DNA of 64,000 nucleotides from Opitutia bacterium UBA7876 (lineage in GTDB: Bacteria; Verrucomicrobiota; Verrucomicrobiia; Opitutales; Seribacteraceae). The stretch is from assembly GCA_002500665.1 (NCBI GenBank), contig DLRY01000028.1, positions 73,024-137,023 of the forward strand, given 5' to 3'. The translations under genes were made by a program, and so were the position numbers. This document shows, one piece after another, positions 24,402 to 33,190 of the stretch. The notes under the pieces are model-generated. The model saw nothing but the letters and a program-made list of their open reading frames with translations, was not told the origin of the DNA and made no database searches. Each line of letters starts with the position of its first letter. The first letter of the stretch is position 1.

Positions 24402-24674
24402 TCAGTACTGGCAGGATATCTCGAGGAGCTTGCCGTCGGGCAAATAAACTACGATCCGCGAAGGCTTGCCGTCGGTCGAAACGACCTCGACCTTGGGGGC
24501 ATTGGCCTGGTCGTAAATGACCTCTACCTGCTCCTCCTGAACGTCCTGGGGCGCAGTGCCCTGGGACTGAACCTGCTTGGGTTCATCCTGGAGGTAGGAC
24601 CGAAACTGATCGTCCTCATGCTTAAGCCCCTCCGCAAGGGAGGAATCACCACGACCTGTCAGGTAACTTTCCAT
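24402..24674 (-). CDS. Small uncharacterised protein between motB and flgF
   Basis: A 90-residue acidic protein I do not recognise. The N-terminal 50 residues are polar and low-complexity (DDQFRSYLQDEPKQVQSQ, QDVQEEQ). The C-terminal 40 look like a small beta unit (VEVVSTDGKPSRIVVYLPD, GKLLEISCQY). No signal peptide or membrane segment is seen. It is on the same strand as the flagellar genes, 42 bp after motB and about 80 bp before flgF, so it is probably coexpressed with them. It may be a lineage-specific flagellar or motility factor, but its function is unknown. Confidence 0.6.
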   Translation of the reverse strand: MESYLTGRGDSSLAEGLKHEDDQFRSYLQDEPKQVQSQGTAPQDVQEEQVEVIYDQANAPKVEVVSTDGKPSRIVVYLPDGKLLEISCQY

Positions 24675-24716
24675 AAGTAAAAAATGTTAAAAGCAATTCC
24701 CATACCTAAAGTAAGT

Positions 24717-25529
24717 TTACTCGAATTGCTTCAAATCCTCCTTACTCATGTCGAGCACAAGACTTAGCTCGACCCGACGGTTTTTTACGGGTTGGTTAGG
24801 ATAGCGCCTCTGATTGGGCTTGGTCGAGCCATGACCGGTGATGCGCTCGAGTTTCTCGCTTAGCTCACCACCTGAGTAGTGGATCAAGGCGTCTGTGACC
24901 TCCGTTCCCTGAGCGAGGGACATGTCCCATTCGCTTATCTCGGGGTCCTTGCCCCTACCTTGGCTGAGATGATTAGAATGAGAATCGACCCGGAATACGA
25001 GAACGTGCTGGGAGAGCAGCCAAGACATCCTCTGCATAACCTTCTTGCCATGGTCGGTTAGCTTGGAGTCCGAGTCCTCGAAGAGAGGCTTCTCATCCCC
25101 GTAAAAGAGGGTAACCTTAATCCCATCCGTGGTGGCCTCGATCTGGATCGTCTCGTCATCCATCTCATGGAGCTTCAAGCGCTTATACCAGTCTTGAGCG
25201 ATCCGGTGAAGAACGTCTATATCGATCGAGGTGGTGTCGTCCGTATTGCGCATCGTCGTATCCGAACGCCCAACAATCTGGTCCACCATGCTACCTGGAC
25301 GAGCGTCTTTTTGCTCTACGGGAGTGGACTTAGGCACGCCCGCCATATACGGATCACGAAAAAAGCGGGTCGTTGCGATAATCACTTCTTCGTCCTGAGA
25401 AAGAATCCACAAGACCAGAAAAAGCGACATCATCCCGGTTACGAAATCAGCGTAGGCAACCTTCCATGCTCCGGCATGGGCGGCGGCCTTTTTTCTGCGC
25501 AGAACAAACCTGGATAAAGCCCTTTTCAC
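24717..25529 (-). CDS. motB: Flagellar stator protein MotB
   Basis: MotB anchors the stator to peptidoglycan and carries the proton-accepting Asp. The N-terminal block AHAGAWKVAYADFVTGMMSL contains that Asp (AYAD, residue 28) just ahead of the single membrane helix (FLVLWIL). A periplasmic linker and plug region follow. The OmpA-like domain occupies about residues 130-260: FRVDSHSNHLSQG, DMSLAQGTEVTDALIHYSG and PNQPVKNRRVELSLVL. It has 270 residues. It is encoded after motA with a 30-bp gap. The Asp context suggests a proton rather than sodium stator, but that is inference. Confidence 0.95.
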   Translation of the reverse strand: MKRALSRFVLRRKKAAAHAGAWKVAYADFVTGMMSLFLVLWILSQDEEVIIATTRFFRDPYMAGVPKSTPVEQKDARPGSMVDQIVGRSDTTMRNTDDTTSIDIDVLHRIAQDWYKRLKLHEMDDETIQIEATTDGIKVTLFYGDEKPLFEDSDSKLTDHGKKVMQRMSWLLSQHVLVFRVDSHSNHLSQGRGKDPEISEWDMSLAQGTEVTDALIHYSGGELSEKLERITGHGSTKPNQRRYPNQPVKNRRVELSLVLDMSKEDLKQFE

Positions 25530-25559
25530 ATACCTGCTAATAAAATACCCGTCCTTCGG

Positions 25560-26420
25560 CTAGGCGCCTTTAGCGGCGTCCTTGCACTTCTCCTCAAGTT
25601 CATCTGCCGTCGGCTGAATCGACTTGTCGAGTGAACGACGCCCGATCTCTACCGCCATGATCGGAGATAGCCCGGTGGCGAAACCGGAAACCGACCGTTG
25701 CACGATGTGATAGTAGAGAAACTCCTGGGTCTGGTTGAGAGTGATGAGTTGCGTCAACGGCACCCCAACTCCATAAGCGAGGAAGATACCGAGGAAAGTT
25801 CCACTAAGAGCGGCCGCAACCTTGTAACCGACAGACTCCGGATCCTCGAGGTTGGACATCGTATTGATAATTCCCAGTACCGCCGCGACGATACCTACGC
25901 CGGGCAAGGCGTCGGCAATCATCGCAATCGCCTTGACTGAGCGACCGGCTTCCGCTTCGCGACTGGAAAGTTCAGCCTGCAGGATGCCTCCGATCTCGGC
26001 TGGCTTGCATCGACCGTCCACGATAGGCCTAAGGGAGTTGCAAAGGAACTCGACGAGGCCTGGATCATTGAGGAAGGATGGATACTTAGTGAAAATGGAA
26101 CTGTTCTCCGGGTCACTCACGTGTTCGTCGAGGGCTGGTGTGCCCTTACGCCTCCCGAGCATGAACAACTCGTAAAGAAGGACCAGCAGGTCGATAAACT
26201 TGCCCTGATTAGCAGCCCCCCCCTTGAAGGCCTTAAAAATATCGTCCTTTAGACCTAGGAGCACGCTCTTGGGACTCGAAACGACGAGGATGCCGAGACC
26301 AATACCGCAAATGATCATGATCTCACCGGCGTGCACCAGTGACCCTGGGGATCCGCCCGCAACCACGAACCCACCTATGCAAGAAACAAAAACGATAACA
26401 ATACCTATGGCTAGAAGCAT
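25560..26420 (-). CDS. motA: Flagellar stator protein MotA
   Basis: MotA forms the ion channel and torque-generating part of the stator with MotB. The 286-residue protein has four membrane segments (about 1-22, 33-50, 170-190, 200-225) and the large cytoplasmic loop between the second and third. Family stretches are GGFVVAGGSPGSLVHAGEIM, the loop LLYELFMLGRRKGTPALDEH, IADALPGVGIVAAVLGIINT and SGTFLGIFLAYGVGVPLTQL. It is the long enterobacterial-type MotA. A run of eight G on the coding strand (26223-26216) encodes Lys-Gly-Gly-Ala near residue 66 and would frameshift the gene if its length changed. It lies 15 bp after fliA. Confidence 0.96.
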   Translation of the reverse strand: MLLAIGIVIVFVSCIGGFVVAGGSPGSLVHAGEIMIICGIGLGILVVSSPKSVLLGLKDDIFKAFKGGAANQGKFIDLLVLLYELFMLGRRKGTPALDEHVSDPENSSIFTKYPSFLNDPGLVEFLCNSLRPIVDGRCKPAEIGGILQAELSSREAEAGRSVKAIAMIADALPGVGIVAAVLGIINTMSNLEDPESVGYKVAAALSGTFLGIFLAYGVGVPLTQLITLNQTQEFLYYHIVQRSVSGFATGLSPIMAVEIGRRSLDKSIQPTADELEEKCKDAAKGA

Positions 26421-26435
26421 GGCAGAAACTGGGTT

Positions 26436-27254
26436 TTAATTAAGATTTTGGAAATGGGTACGCAAGGATAAGATGGAATGTGAAAGAATTTGACTGATTC
26501 GCCCTTCGGTCAAGCCAAAGATTTCCGCAATCTCGGAAAGTTTCAGTTCCTCGTAGTAGTAGAGAAGAAGGATTTTCTGTTGCTGATCGGGCAACTCCTT
26601 GATCCTGTCTCGCAGGAGCAGAACCCTCTCACGATTCTCCGTTTTATCGAGGGCATTCTCCTCCGTGGGATCAGAAAGGGTTTCCGTGAGGCTGAGACCC
26701 TCCCCTTCCGATTGTCCGTAATCAAAGGAAGAATCCATGGGAACGAAGGTGACCGGTTGAGTTTCCTGGAGAAGCTTTTGATACTCGCCGGGTGAGAGGG
26801 AAAGCTCGTTTCTTATCTCCTCCATGCTGGGCGGACGCTTGTCACGGGCTTCAAGTTCGGCAATGGTTGCCTGTAGGGACCTTGCCTTGGCACGGTTGGC
26901 CCGAGGAAGGGAGTCGATGCGCCTCAATTCGTCCAGCAGGGCTCCACGGATCCTGAGGGCCGCGTAATTGCCGAATGCCTTGCCCTTGCATGGATCAAAC
27001 TGGTTGACCGAGACTACCAAGGCCTTGGCTCCGATGCCGTACATATCCTCCACCTCGTAGGAATCGGGAAAATGATGGCGCATGCGGGATACGATCGACT
27101 TGACCAAGGGAAGATAGTCCTCGATCAGTCTCTCGCGGTCCTTTTCACTATTCATGGCCTTGCGGTAGCGCTCGGCCGCCTGCTTCATGCGATCGAAATC
27201 CTTCTCGCGACCGACCTGACCGCTGGTCGACTCCTTTGCCAAGGGAACACTCAT
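26436..27254 (-). CDS. fliA: Flagellar sigma factor FliA (sigma-28)
   Basis: FliA directs transcription of late flagellar genes such as flagellin. The 272-residue protein has region 2 (LIEDYLPLVKSIVSRMRHHF, VEDMYGIGAKALVVSVNQFD, FGNYAALRIRGALLDELRRI), region 3 (RPPSMEEIRNELSLSPGEYQ) and region 4 (LPDQQQKILLLYYYEELKLS, IFGLTEGRISQILSHSILSL). These are typical of FliA/WhiG and lack region 1.1. GGAGG lies 7 nt before the ATG at 27254. No FlgM anti-sigma gene is visible in the window, so control of FliA may differ or FlgM lies elsewhere. Confidence 0.95.
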   Translation of the reverse strand: MSVPLAKESTSGQVGREKDFDRMKQAAERYRKAMNSEKDRERLIEDYLPLVKSIVSRMRHHFPDSYEVEDMYGIGAKALVVSVNQFDPCKGKAFGNYAALRIRGALLDELRRIDSLPRANRAKARSLQATIAELEARDKRPPSMEEIRNELSLSPGEYQKLLQETQPVTFVPMDSSFDYGQSEGEGLSLTETLSDPTEENALDKTENRERVLLLRDRIKELPDQQQKILLLYYYEELKLSEIAEIFGLTEGRISQILSHSILSLRTHFQNLN

Positions 27255-27268
27255 CTATCGTCCTCCAT

Positions 27269-27607
27269 TTAAGCCTGGGCCTCCACGATGGGCTTTTGGG
27301 GGTTGGCTACGGCTTCCGTCATTTGATCGGCGGTAATCTTCTCTTGGGCTTGCACCTCGTCGTTTTCGCGCTTGGGAGTTTCCACAGTCGTTTGCGCGGC
27401 AGACTCACTGGCTTCGGTACGGTTGACCACACTCCTGAGAGCGAAGCCGAGCAAGGCGCGACCGGACAGAGCGATCAGCAAGCAACCCACAGCCCCATGA
27501 AAGAGGGCCATGGAAGGATCGCGATGAATCAGCAAGGCTAGAAAAAAGAAAAGTGCAAAACCACAAAAACCGCAGATGCAGAAAAAATATTTGGCGAAGT
27601 CGTTCAT
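27269..27607 (-). CDS. Small membrane protein in the usual flhG position
   Basis: A 112-residue protein with two hydrophobic segments (about residues 4-27, YFFCICGFCGFALFFFLALL, and 35-56, LFHGAVGCLLIALSGRALLG). A polar Glu/Gln/Thr-rich tail of about 50 residues follows (VETPKRENDEVQAQEKIT). I recognise no family. It sits between flhF (4 bp) and fliA (14 bp), where many bacteria encode the MinD-like ATPase FlhG. There is no sign of Walker motifs, so it is not FlhG. It may be an inner-membrane accessory of flagellar placement or assembly, which is inference from position only. Confidence 0.65.
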   Translation of the reverse strand: MNDFAKYFFCICGFCGFALFFFLALLIHRDPSMALFHGAVGCLLIALSGRALLGFALRSVVNRTEASESAAQTTVETPKRENDEVQAQEKITADQMTEAVANPQKPIVEAQA

Positions 27608-27611
27608 TCAA

Positions 27612-28769
27612 TCATGCTCTTCGGTAGGATTCGAATCCCCGTGAGTATAGTTCCTCAGGGAAAGTTCTTGCAATCATCTGGTTAAGAACACTGGTGGTAA
27701 AGTCTCCCGTTACGTTCTGTCCGTTGCAAATACAAAGGGGCGCCAGCCCCGAGTGCAGAATGATGGGCCACAGTTTGGTTGAGTTCGACAACTCGTCGAA
27801 ATGGGTAAATGCGAGGTGAGTGGCCCCGAGATGCTTCCCCGAACTTATGTTCTTTAGCAGCACTTGGCGATCATAAGCCCCGTTCAAGACCAGAACCCGC
27901 GTAGTTACTTCCAGTTGATCAAGGGTTTCCTTGGTTTCAACCCAGTCGTCGATATGGGAAAGGGAAAGGCCCGGGAAATCGAGGTAAAGAGGGCTGTCCG
28001 CACCGATCTGGGGAATATTGCTGGACTGACGGAAAAGCGTCACCCCAACCACTTCGCAAAAGATCCGCAGGGCATCGTCGGGGTTGGGAATACCGTTCTC
28101 GACCTTGAGCACATGCGGGGTCCGCTTGTTCATGAAGACTTCGTGCGCCAGGAACTTGCAGAGTGTCGTCGTCTTCCCCACTCCGGGGGCTCCGATCAAG
28201 GCAATCCGGTCAGTAGTCGGCACGACTTGGGTAGAACGAAAACGATCTGATAGTCCTATGGTGATTTCCTTTAGGGCGTCGGCGAGCGGCATCTCACTGA
28301 CACTCTGCCAGTTGGACCAAGACTTAATCTCGGAAAGCAGGGCCGCATCAAAGCCGGTCTTGGATAGGATGCGGGCCGTTTCCCCGGCAACCTCCGCCTC
28401 GGACTGAGAGTCGTCCGTATGAGACGCTTCTTCAAGCTTCCTTGGGTCGGCAGGATCAACCTTAACCGCCTCATCCACGGGGAGAGACTCTTCGGCGCCG
28501 GGTTCGGGCACGGAGTCCAGAGAGACAGCTGCGTCGGCTTCTTGAGGAGTCGACTCAGGCCCGGGCACTTCCGCGATCACTTCCAGCTTGGGCGAGGAAA
28601 TAAAACGCTTCAGCCCTTCCCCTCCGACCTGCTTGACTGAAAGAACACGAGCATCCTCGCCCAGTTTTTCACGGATGACGCGTACCGCCTCCTCGGCAGA
28701 ACGAACCACCAGCCTGAATTTCTTCCCTGCCTTGTTATCGACGTTGTCTTCGGCTAAAGAGCTCATCAC
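27612..28769 (-). CDS. flhF: FlhF-like SRP-family protein with degenerate GTPase motifs
   Basis: FlhF normally is a signal-recognition-type GTPase that sets flagellar number and polar position. The 385-residue protein has the N-terminal B-domain (FRLVVRSAEEAVRVIREKLG, DARVLSVKQVGGEGLKRFIS), an acidic linker (about 70-135), then an NG domain. G1 is intact (LIGAPGVGKTTTLCKFLAHE, 191-210). The usual DTYRIGAxEQL segment is missing, the DTAG G3 motif reads LDFPG (263-267), and the TKLDE G4 motif reads THFDE (322-326). Nucleotide binding may persist, but hydrolysis or switching is likely altered. It follows flhA by 11 bp. Identity as FlhF is well supported by context and N-domain. Confidence 0.85.
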   Translation of the reverse strand: MMSSLAEDNVDNKAGKKFRLVVRSAEEAVRVIREKLGEDARVLSVKQVGGEGLKRFISSPKLEVIAEVPGPESTPQEADAAVSLDSVPEPGAEESLPVDEAVKVDPADPRKLEEASHTDDSQSEAEVAGETARILSKTGFDAALLSEIKSWSNWQSVSEMPLADALKEITIGLSDRFRSTQVVPTTDRIALIGAPGVGKTTTLCKFLAHEVFMNKRTPHVLKVENGIPNPDDALRIFCEVVGVTLFRQSSNIPQIGADSPLYLDFPGLSLSHIDDWVETKETLDQLEVTTRVLVLNGAYDRQVLLKNISSGKHLGATHLAFTHFDELSNSTKLWPIILHSGLAPLCICNGQNVTGDFTTSVLNQMIARTFPEELYSRGFESYRRA

Positions 28770-28780
28770 TCAAATCGGGC

Positions 28781-31015
28781 TCAGACGGCTACCGCGGTCT
28801 CCCCCGCGGGAGGAGGAGCTTCCTGCTCCTCCATTGCAGCCATAATTTCATCGGGAAGGGATTGTTCGGAAAGGGCAATGGCCCCAAAGGGCTCTATCTG
28901 GGTTTCACTGGGAAGTTCCTGGTAGGCTAGAACGACCAATTGCGGATAAGACGGCTCCATGAAGCGCCTGAAGGCGAGCCTGAGCTCGGAAGTCGTGACG
29001 ATTACCGGCGTAAGGCCCTTTTCGGTCATTTCCTTTATCTTGGGCTCGATCTCGGCGATGATGCCCTCGGTCAGGGAGGGGTCCATGACCAAGCCCACGT
29101 CGAACTGGCTTCTTTTGACCCTACTGATCAGGGTCTGCTCGAGCCGGGGCTCCAGGGTCATGGCCAGCAGCTTGTCCGGCTCGACCTCGAATTCCTTCAC
29201 GAAATACATACCCAAACGCTTGCGCGCCTGCTCGGAGAGATCATCCGGGTTCTTAGTCAGTGGAGCCATATCGGCAATGGTTTCCAGGATAAGAGTGAGG
29301 TTTTTGATCGAAATACGCTCCCTGAGTAAATTTTGCAGGGTCCGCTGGATAATGCCTACGTTGACCAAGTCGGGTAACAATTCGCTGACCAAGGTCGGGT
29401 TCCTGTCCTTGATCAGGTCAAGGAGCCTTTGCGTCCCTTCTCGCTCGAGAATCAGGTAAGCCATTCTCTTGAGGACGTCGGAAAGGTGGGTCACGAGCAC
29501 GGATGAGGGATCGACCACGGTGCAGCCTTCCACCTCCGCATTACGCCTCTCCTCCTCAGGCACCCACATAGCCTGTATTCCGAAAACCGGCTCGATAGTG
29601 GGAATGCCGTTGAGCTTGCCTGCATCGCCTCCGCCCATACTCATGGCGAGCATGCGGTCCGGGATGATGGTGGAACGTACGATTTCCTTGCCCCGCATCA
29701 TGAAACGATACTCGTTCGGCTCCAACTCGATATTGTCGCGAACCCCGATAGTGGGCAGAAGCATACCCATTTCCTTGGCGAAATTAGTCCGTGCCCCGGT
29801 TATCCTCTCCAGCAAGTCCCCGCCTTTCTTCTTGTCAGCGAGAACAAGAAGTCCATAGCCCATCTCAAGGCCAAAGACCTCCTGCTCGATGGCGCTCTCC
29901 ATGGGGGAAAGCTGCGTGGCTCCCTCCTCTCCGGGACCGGCGGCTTGTCCACCATCCAGATGAGAACGATTTCCAGCGGCATGGGACAAGGCAGGGTGAT
30001 CGGTCGAGCCGATCTCCTCGAGAAGAGCGGGCTCGGCCTCGCCTTTTTTCTTGAAGAAATAGGACGTGGCGAAGCAACCCATGGAGAGAAGAAAGAAGGG
30101 CCAGAAGGTCTCGTCCAAGAAGAAGGCGAACAACAGGAGCATGGCGCCGGAAATCGCAACAGCCTTGGGATATACCGTCAGTTGCCTGCCTACGAATTCC
30201 CCGAGATCAGCCTCCTCTGAGGAGCGGGTGACCAATATACCGGCCGCGATGGAGACGATGATGGCCGGGATCTGAGTGACGAGACCGTCACCGATTGAAA
30301 GAATGGTGTAGGTCTGAAGAGCATCGGCCATGGCCAAGTCACGCTGGAAATAGCCTATAAGTATACCACCGATCACGTTAACAACGGTAATGAAGATACC
30401 GGCAATGGCATCACCGCGAACGAATTTGCTTGCACCGTCCATGGATCCGTAGAAATCGGCGTCCTTTTGGATTTTCTCCCGCTTGGCAAGGGCCTGAGCC
30501 TCGGTGATTACGCCCGAGTTCATCTCCGCATCGATCGACATTTGCTTCCCAGGCATTGCATCGAGGGTAAAACGGGCGGTTACCTCCGCAATCCGTCCGG
30601 CGCCCTTGGTAATAACCACGAAATTGATGATCACCAAGATCAGGAAAATGACGGCCCCGACGACATAGTTCCCGCCAACGACAAAGGTGCCGAAAGACTG
30701 AATCACCGAGCCTGCGTCGCCATCAAGCAGTATCAATCGGGTTGAGGCCACGTTAAGACCGAGTCGGTACAGGGTAACGGCGAGAAGAATAGTCGGGAAA
30801 ACGGAAAACTCGGGTGGTTCCTTGACATAGATGACTGTAAGAAGGATAAGAAGGGAAATAGCGATGCTGAAGACCAGCAAAACGCTCAAGACGTCCTTGT
30901 GGACCGGAACTACAAGCAAAAGAACGGCGCCAAAGAGGCCAAATACGAAACCGAGATCGGAATTGCCCCCGAACCGTGCGAAGGCTTGTCTTACTCTGCT
31001 CATAAAATCATTCAT
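28781..31015 (-). CDS. flhA: Flagellar export gate protein FlhA
   Basis: FlhA forms the nonameric export gate of the flagellar type III secretion system. The 744-residue protein has eight membrane helices in the first 330 residues. It carries the FHIPEP signature region (AGRIAEVTARFTLDAMPGKQ, then SIDAEMNSGVITEAQA, followed by the FYGSMDGASKFVRGDAIAGI loop). The cytoplasmic domain runs from about 370 to 720, with GYGLLVLADKK, VRDNIELEPNEYRFMMRGKE and LLRERISIKNLTLILETIAD. A Glu/Pro-rich tail ends the protein. Length is slightly above the 690-residue norm because of an acidic linker near 340-380. It lies 6 bp after flhB. Confidence 0.97.
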   Translation of the reverse strand: MNDFMSRVRQAFARFGGNSDLGFVFGLFGAVLLLVVPVHKDVLSVLLVFSIAISLLILLTVIYVKEPPEFSVFPTILLAVTLYRLGLNVASTRLILLDGDAGSVIQSFGTFVVGGNYVVGAVIFLILVIINFVVITKGAGRIAEVTARFTLDAMPGKQMSIDAEMNSGVITEAQALAKREKIQKDADFYGSMDGASKFVRGDAIAGIFITVVNVIGGILIGYFQRDLAMADALQTYTILSIGDGLVTQIPAIIVSIAAGILVTRSSEEADLGEFVGRQLTVYPKAVAISGAMLLLFAFFLDETFWPFFLLSMGCFATSYFFKKKGEAEPALLEEIGSTDHPALSHAAGNRSHLDGGQAAGPGEEGATQLSPMESAIEQEVFGLEMGYGLLVLADKKKGGDLLERITGARTNFAKEMGMLLPTIGVRDNIELEPNEYRFMMRGKEIVRSTIIPDRMLAMSMGGGDAGKLNGIPTIEPVFGIQAMWVPEEERRNAEVEGCTVVDPSSVLVTHLSDVLKRMAYLILEREGTQRLLDLIKDRNPTLVSELLPDLVNVGIIQRTLQNLLRERISIKNLTLILETIADMAPLTKNPDDLSEQARKRLGMYFVKEFEVEPDKLLAMTLEPRLEQTLISRVKRSQFDVGLVMDPSLTEGIIAEIEPKIKEMTEKGLTPVIVTTSELRLAFRRFMEPSYPQLVVLAYQELPSETQIEPFGAIALSEQSLPDEIMAAMEEQEAPPPAGETAVAV

Positions 31016-31021
31016 AAGAGC

Positions 31022-32134
31022 CTAAGCGGCAATGGGTTTAGCCAAAATCCTTCGTGCCTTAAGGCGGTGAAAATAATAGGCGTGAGTCTTGTAGACCAAG
31101 GCAAGAATCTCGGCAACCACTTGATAAAGCTCGAGTGGAATCGGGCTTCCGACCTTGCCGATCGCAAAGAGCGCTTGTGCCACGGGTTTGTTCTCAACCA
31201 TGGGCACTTCGTGCTCAGCTGCTATGATTTTAATTCTTCTGGCCAACAGGTTTTCTCCTTTCGCGACTACTACAGGAGCAAGATCCGTGCCTTTTTCATA
31301 TCGAAGAGCAACCGCGTAGTGGGTGGGATTCGTTACGACCACATCGGCAGTAGCTACGTCCGCAGCCCCCTGACCACCCAATAGCTCCATCGCCTTCTTT
31401 CTTTGAGCCGATTTCACCTCTGGTGAAACTTCCTTGCTCTTTCTCTCTTCCTTGACCTCCTCCTTGGTCATCTTCATATCGTCGTCGTGCTCCTTCTTCT
31501 TGATCATAAAATGGATAATGGCAACAATCAGGAGCAGGAGGACGAGGATGGCGAACATCACCACGAAAAGCTTATAAATGAACTGGGGGAGGTGCTTGAT
31601 ATCGACCACCGCATAAAAAATCGGGTCGTCCAGGAAAATCAAAAGGGTAAGCCAGACCACCGACCCGATGGCGAAAAATTTTAGGAAATCAACCAGAAAT
31701 GCCTTTAAAGCCTTGGGCCCGAAGACCCTCTTGGCACCATTAATAGGGTTCATCTTATTCAGGGTCGGCTCGATGGCCTTGGGGGTGAAGCGAAAGCCTG
31801 TCTGCAAGCCCTCGGCAACAAAGGAAGCAAAGAAACAGGCTACGAGGAGGGGCAGCACGATCAAGGCCATGGCAAAGTAGGAATGTGTCATGGTGTGGGC
31901 AACGCCCTCTTGCGTCGCCGTGATCGAATCGAGATTCTCAAAGAGGGAACGGGTAAACTCGACTAGTTCCAAGGCCTTCGAGGGCGCCCAGAAAAGAATC
32001 ACCAGCAGACCTGCCAGAAGTGTCATGGTCATCCCAATCTCCGGGGCCTTGGCGAAATTACCCTTTGCTCTTGCCTCGGAGAGTTTCTTCTCGGTCGGAG
32101 GTTCGGTCTTCGAGCTCTTGTCTACGTCGGACAT
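31022..32134 (-). CDS. flhB: Flagellar export switch protein FlhB
   Basis: FlhB switches export specificity from hook to filament substrates. The 370-residue protein has four membrane helices (about 35-55, 88-108, 145-168, 188-210). A charged cytoplasmic linker follows (KEHDDDMKMTKEEVKEERKS), then the autocleaving domain with the Asn-Pro-Thr-His motif at residues 269-272 (VVVTNPTHYAVALRYEKGTD). The start MSDVDKSSKTEPPTEKKLSE is typical. It is 10 bp after fliR and 6 bp before flhA. All residues expected for self-cleavage are present. Confidence 0.97.
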   Translation of the reverse strand: MSDVDKSSKTEPPTEKKLSEARAKGNFAKAPEIGMTMTLLAGLLVILFWAPSKALELVEFTRSLFENLDSITATQEGVAHTMTHSYFAMALIVLPLLVACFFASFVAEGLQTGFRFTPKAIEPTLNKMNPINGAKRVFGPKALKAFLVDFLKFFAIGSVVWLTLLIFLDDPIFYAVVDIKHLPQFIYKLFVVMFAILVLLLLIVAIIHFMIKKKEHDDDMKMTKEEVKEERKSKEVSPEVKSAQRKKAMELLGGQGAADVATADVVVTNPTHYAVALRYEKGTDLAPVVVAKGENLLARRIKIIAAEHEVPMVENKPVAQALFAIGKVGSPIPLELYQVVAEILALVYKTHAYYFHRLKARRILAKPIAA

Positions 32135-32144
32135 TTCGTTTCCG

Positions 32145-32909
32145 TCAACCGGGCTGGATCATGTCGAGCATAACCTCGACGGAACGACGGCTGTTTTCAA
32201 GGATATAGGATGAGAGCAGAAGAATCGAAGACACCAGCAGGACGAGGCCAGAGAGGATCCGGATGGCAAAACTGGTCATAAAGACGTTCATCTTTGGTAC
32301 CGCCTTGCCGAGCACGGCAAAGGATACGTTGATTAGAAAATTCAAGCCAATGAATGGAGCCGCCATCAAGGTTCCGATCACGAACACGTGAGCCACCTCA
32401 CGAACGAATTCAACCATAGGGCTGGCCTTGAGAAAAAAACTGCCGATGGGCAGGATCTCAAAGCTCATGATGAAGGCCTTGAGCACGTCGTAGTGAATCC
32501 CCGCAACGAAAAAGATCAATAGGGCGAAATAGTAAAGCAAGGTTGTAATGGTCGCGTTGTTGGAACCAAGCAGGGGGTTCATGCTGTTGCTCGCCATCAG
32601 GCCGATCTCGTAGGAGATCAGGTGACCGGCCAACTCGACCGCGAAGAACACCATTCGGACCGTCATGGCAAGTAGCAAGCCTATGCATACCTCGTTCATC
32701 GCCAGCAAGATAGCTCCCGCAAAATGAGTTGCGATCCCCAAGTCAGCCGGCACTAGGGGATTAATGAGAATGGAGAGAAGAAGTCCAAACCCAGCCCGGA
32801 TCTTTACCGGGATCATCTGCCCGGCAAAAAGAGGGATTCCCAGAAAAAAAGCGCCCGTCCTCAGAAAGACGAGCACCCAAACGATGATCTCCCCAGCATA
32901 GATGGTCAT
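32145..32909 (-). CDS. fliR: Flagellar export protein FliR
   Basis: FliR is part of the FliPQR export gate core in the membrane. The 254-residue protein has about six hydrophobic segments, including VWVLVFLRTGAFFLGIPLFA, the GFGLLLSILINPLVPADLG stretch and the conserved GHLISYEIGLMASNSMNPLL. It starts at ATG 32909 in a 4-bp ATGA overlap with the fliQ stop, so translation is coupled. Length and topology are normal for the family. Confidence 0.95.
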   Translation of the reverse strand: MTIYAGEIIVWVLVFLRTGAFFLGIPLFAGQMIPVKIRAGFGLLLSILINPLVPADLGIATHFAGAILLAMNEVCIGLLLAMTVRMVFFAVELAGHLISYEIGLMASNSMNPLLGSNNATITTLLYYFALLIFFVAGIHYDVLKAFIMSFEILPIGSFFLKASPMVEFVREVAHVFVIGTLMAAPFIGLNFLINVSFAVLGKAVPKMNVFMTSFAIRILSGLVLLVSSILLLSSYILENSRRSVEVMLDMIQPG

Positions 32910-33175
32910 TGAGCCATGGAGGGGATCATGTTGATCATGGAGATACAGAATTCGGTCATAGTCTTGAGAATGAAATTAGCCGAGAAGACGATGGCAAGGG
33001 AAACGCAGACCAGCTTGGGCACGAAGGTAAGGGTTTGTTCTTGCAGGCTCGTGATCGACTGGATGAAACTGACCAGCAACCCCACAACGGTAGCTGTCCC
33101 AAGGATTGGAATGGCAAGAATCAGTCCAGTCTGGAGCAGGTTCCTCATGATATCCACCGCCAACTCCATCGTCAT
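32906..33175 (-). CDS. fliQ: Flagellar export protein FliQ
   Basis: An 89-residue protein with two membrane helices (LLQTGLILAIPILGTATVVG and VCVSLAIVFSANFILKTM) joined by the family loop SFIQSITSLQEQTLTFVPKL, the hallmark of FliQ/SctS. Four copies assemble with FliP and FliR in the export gate. It sits between fliP (15-bp gap) and fliR (4-bp overlap), the universal order. Confidence 0.95.
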   Translation of the reverse strand: MTMELAVDIMRNLLQTGLILAIPILGTATVVGLLVSFIQSITSLQEQTLTFVPKLVCVSLAIVFSANFILKTMTEFCISMINMIPSMAQ

Positions 33176-33190
33176 GACTCGATTCCTTTC

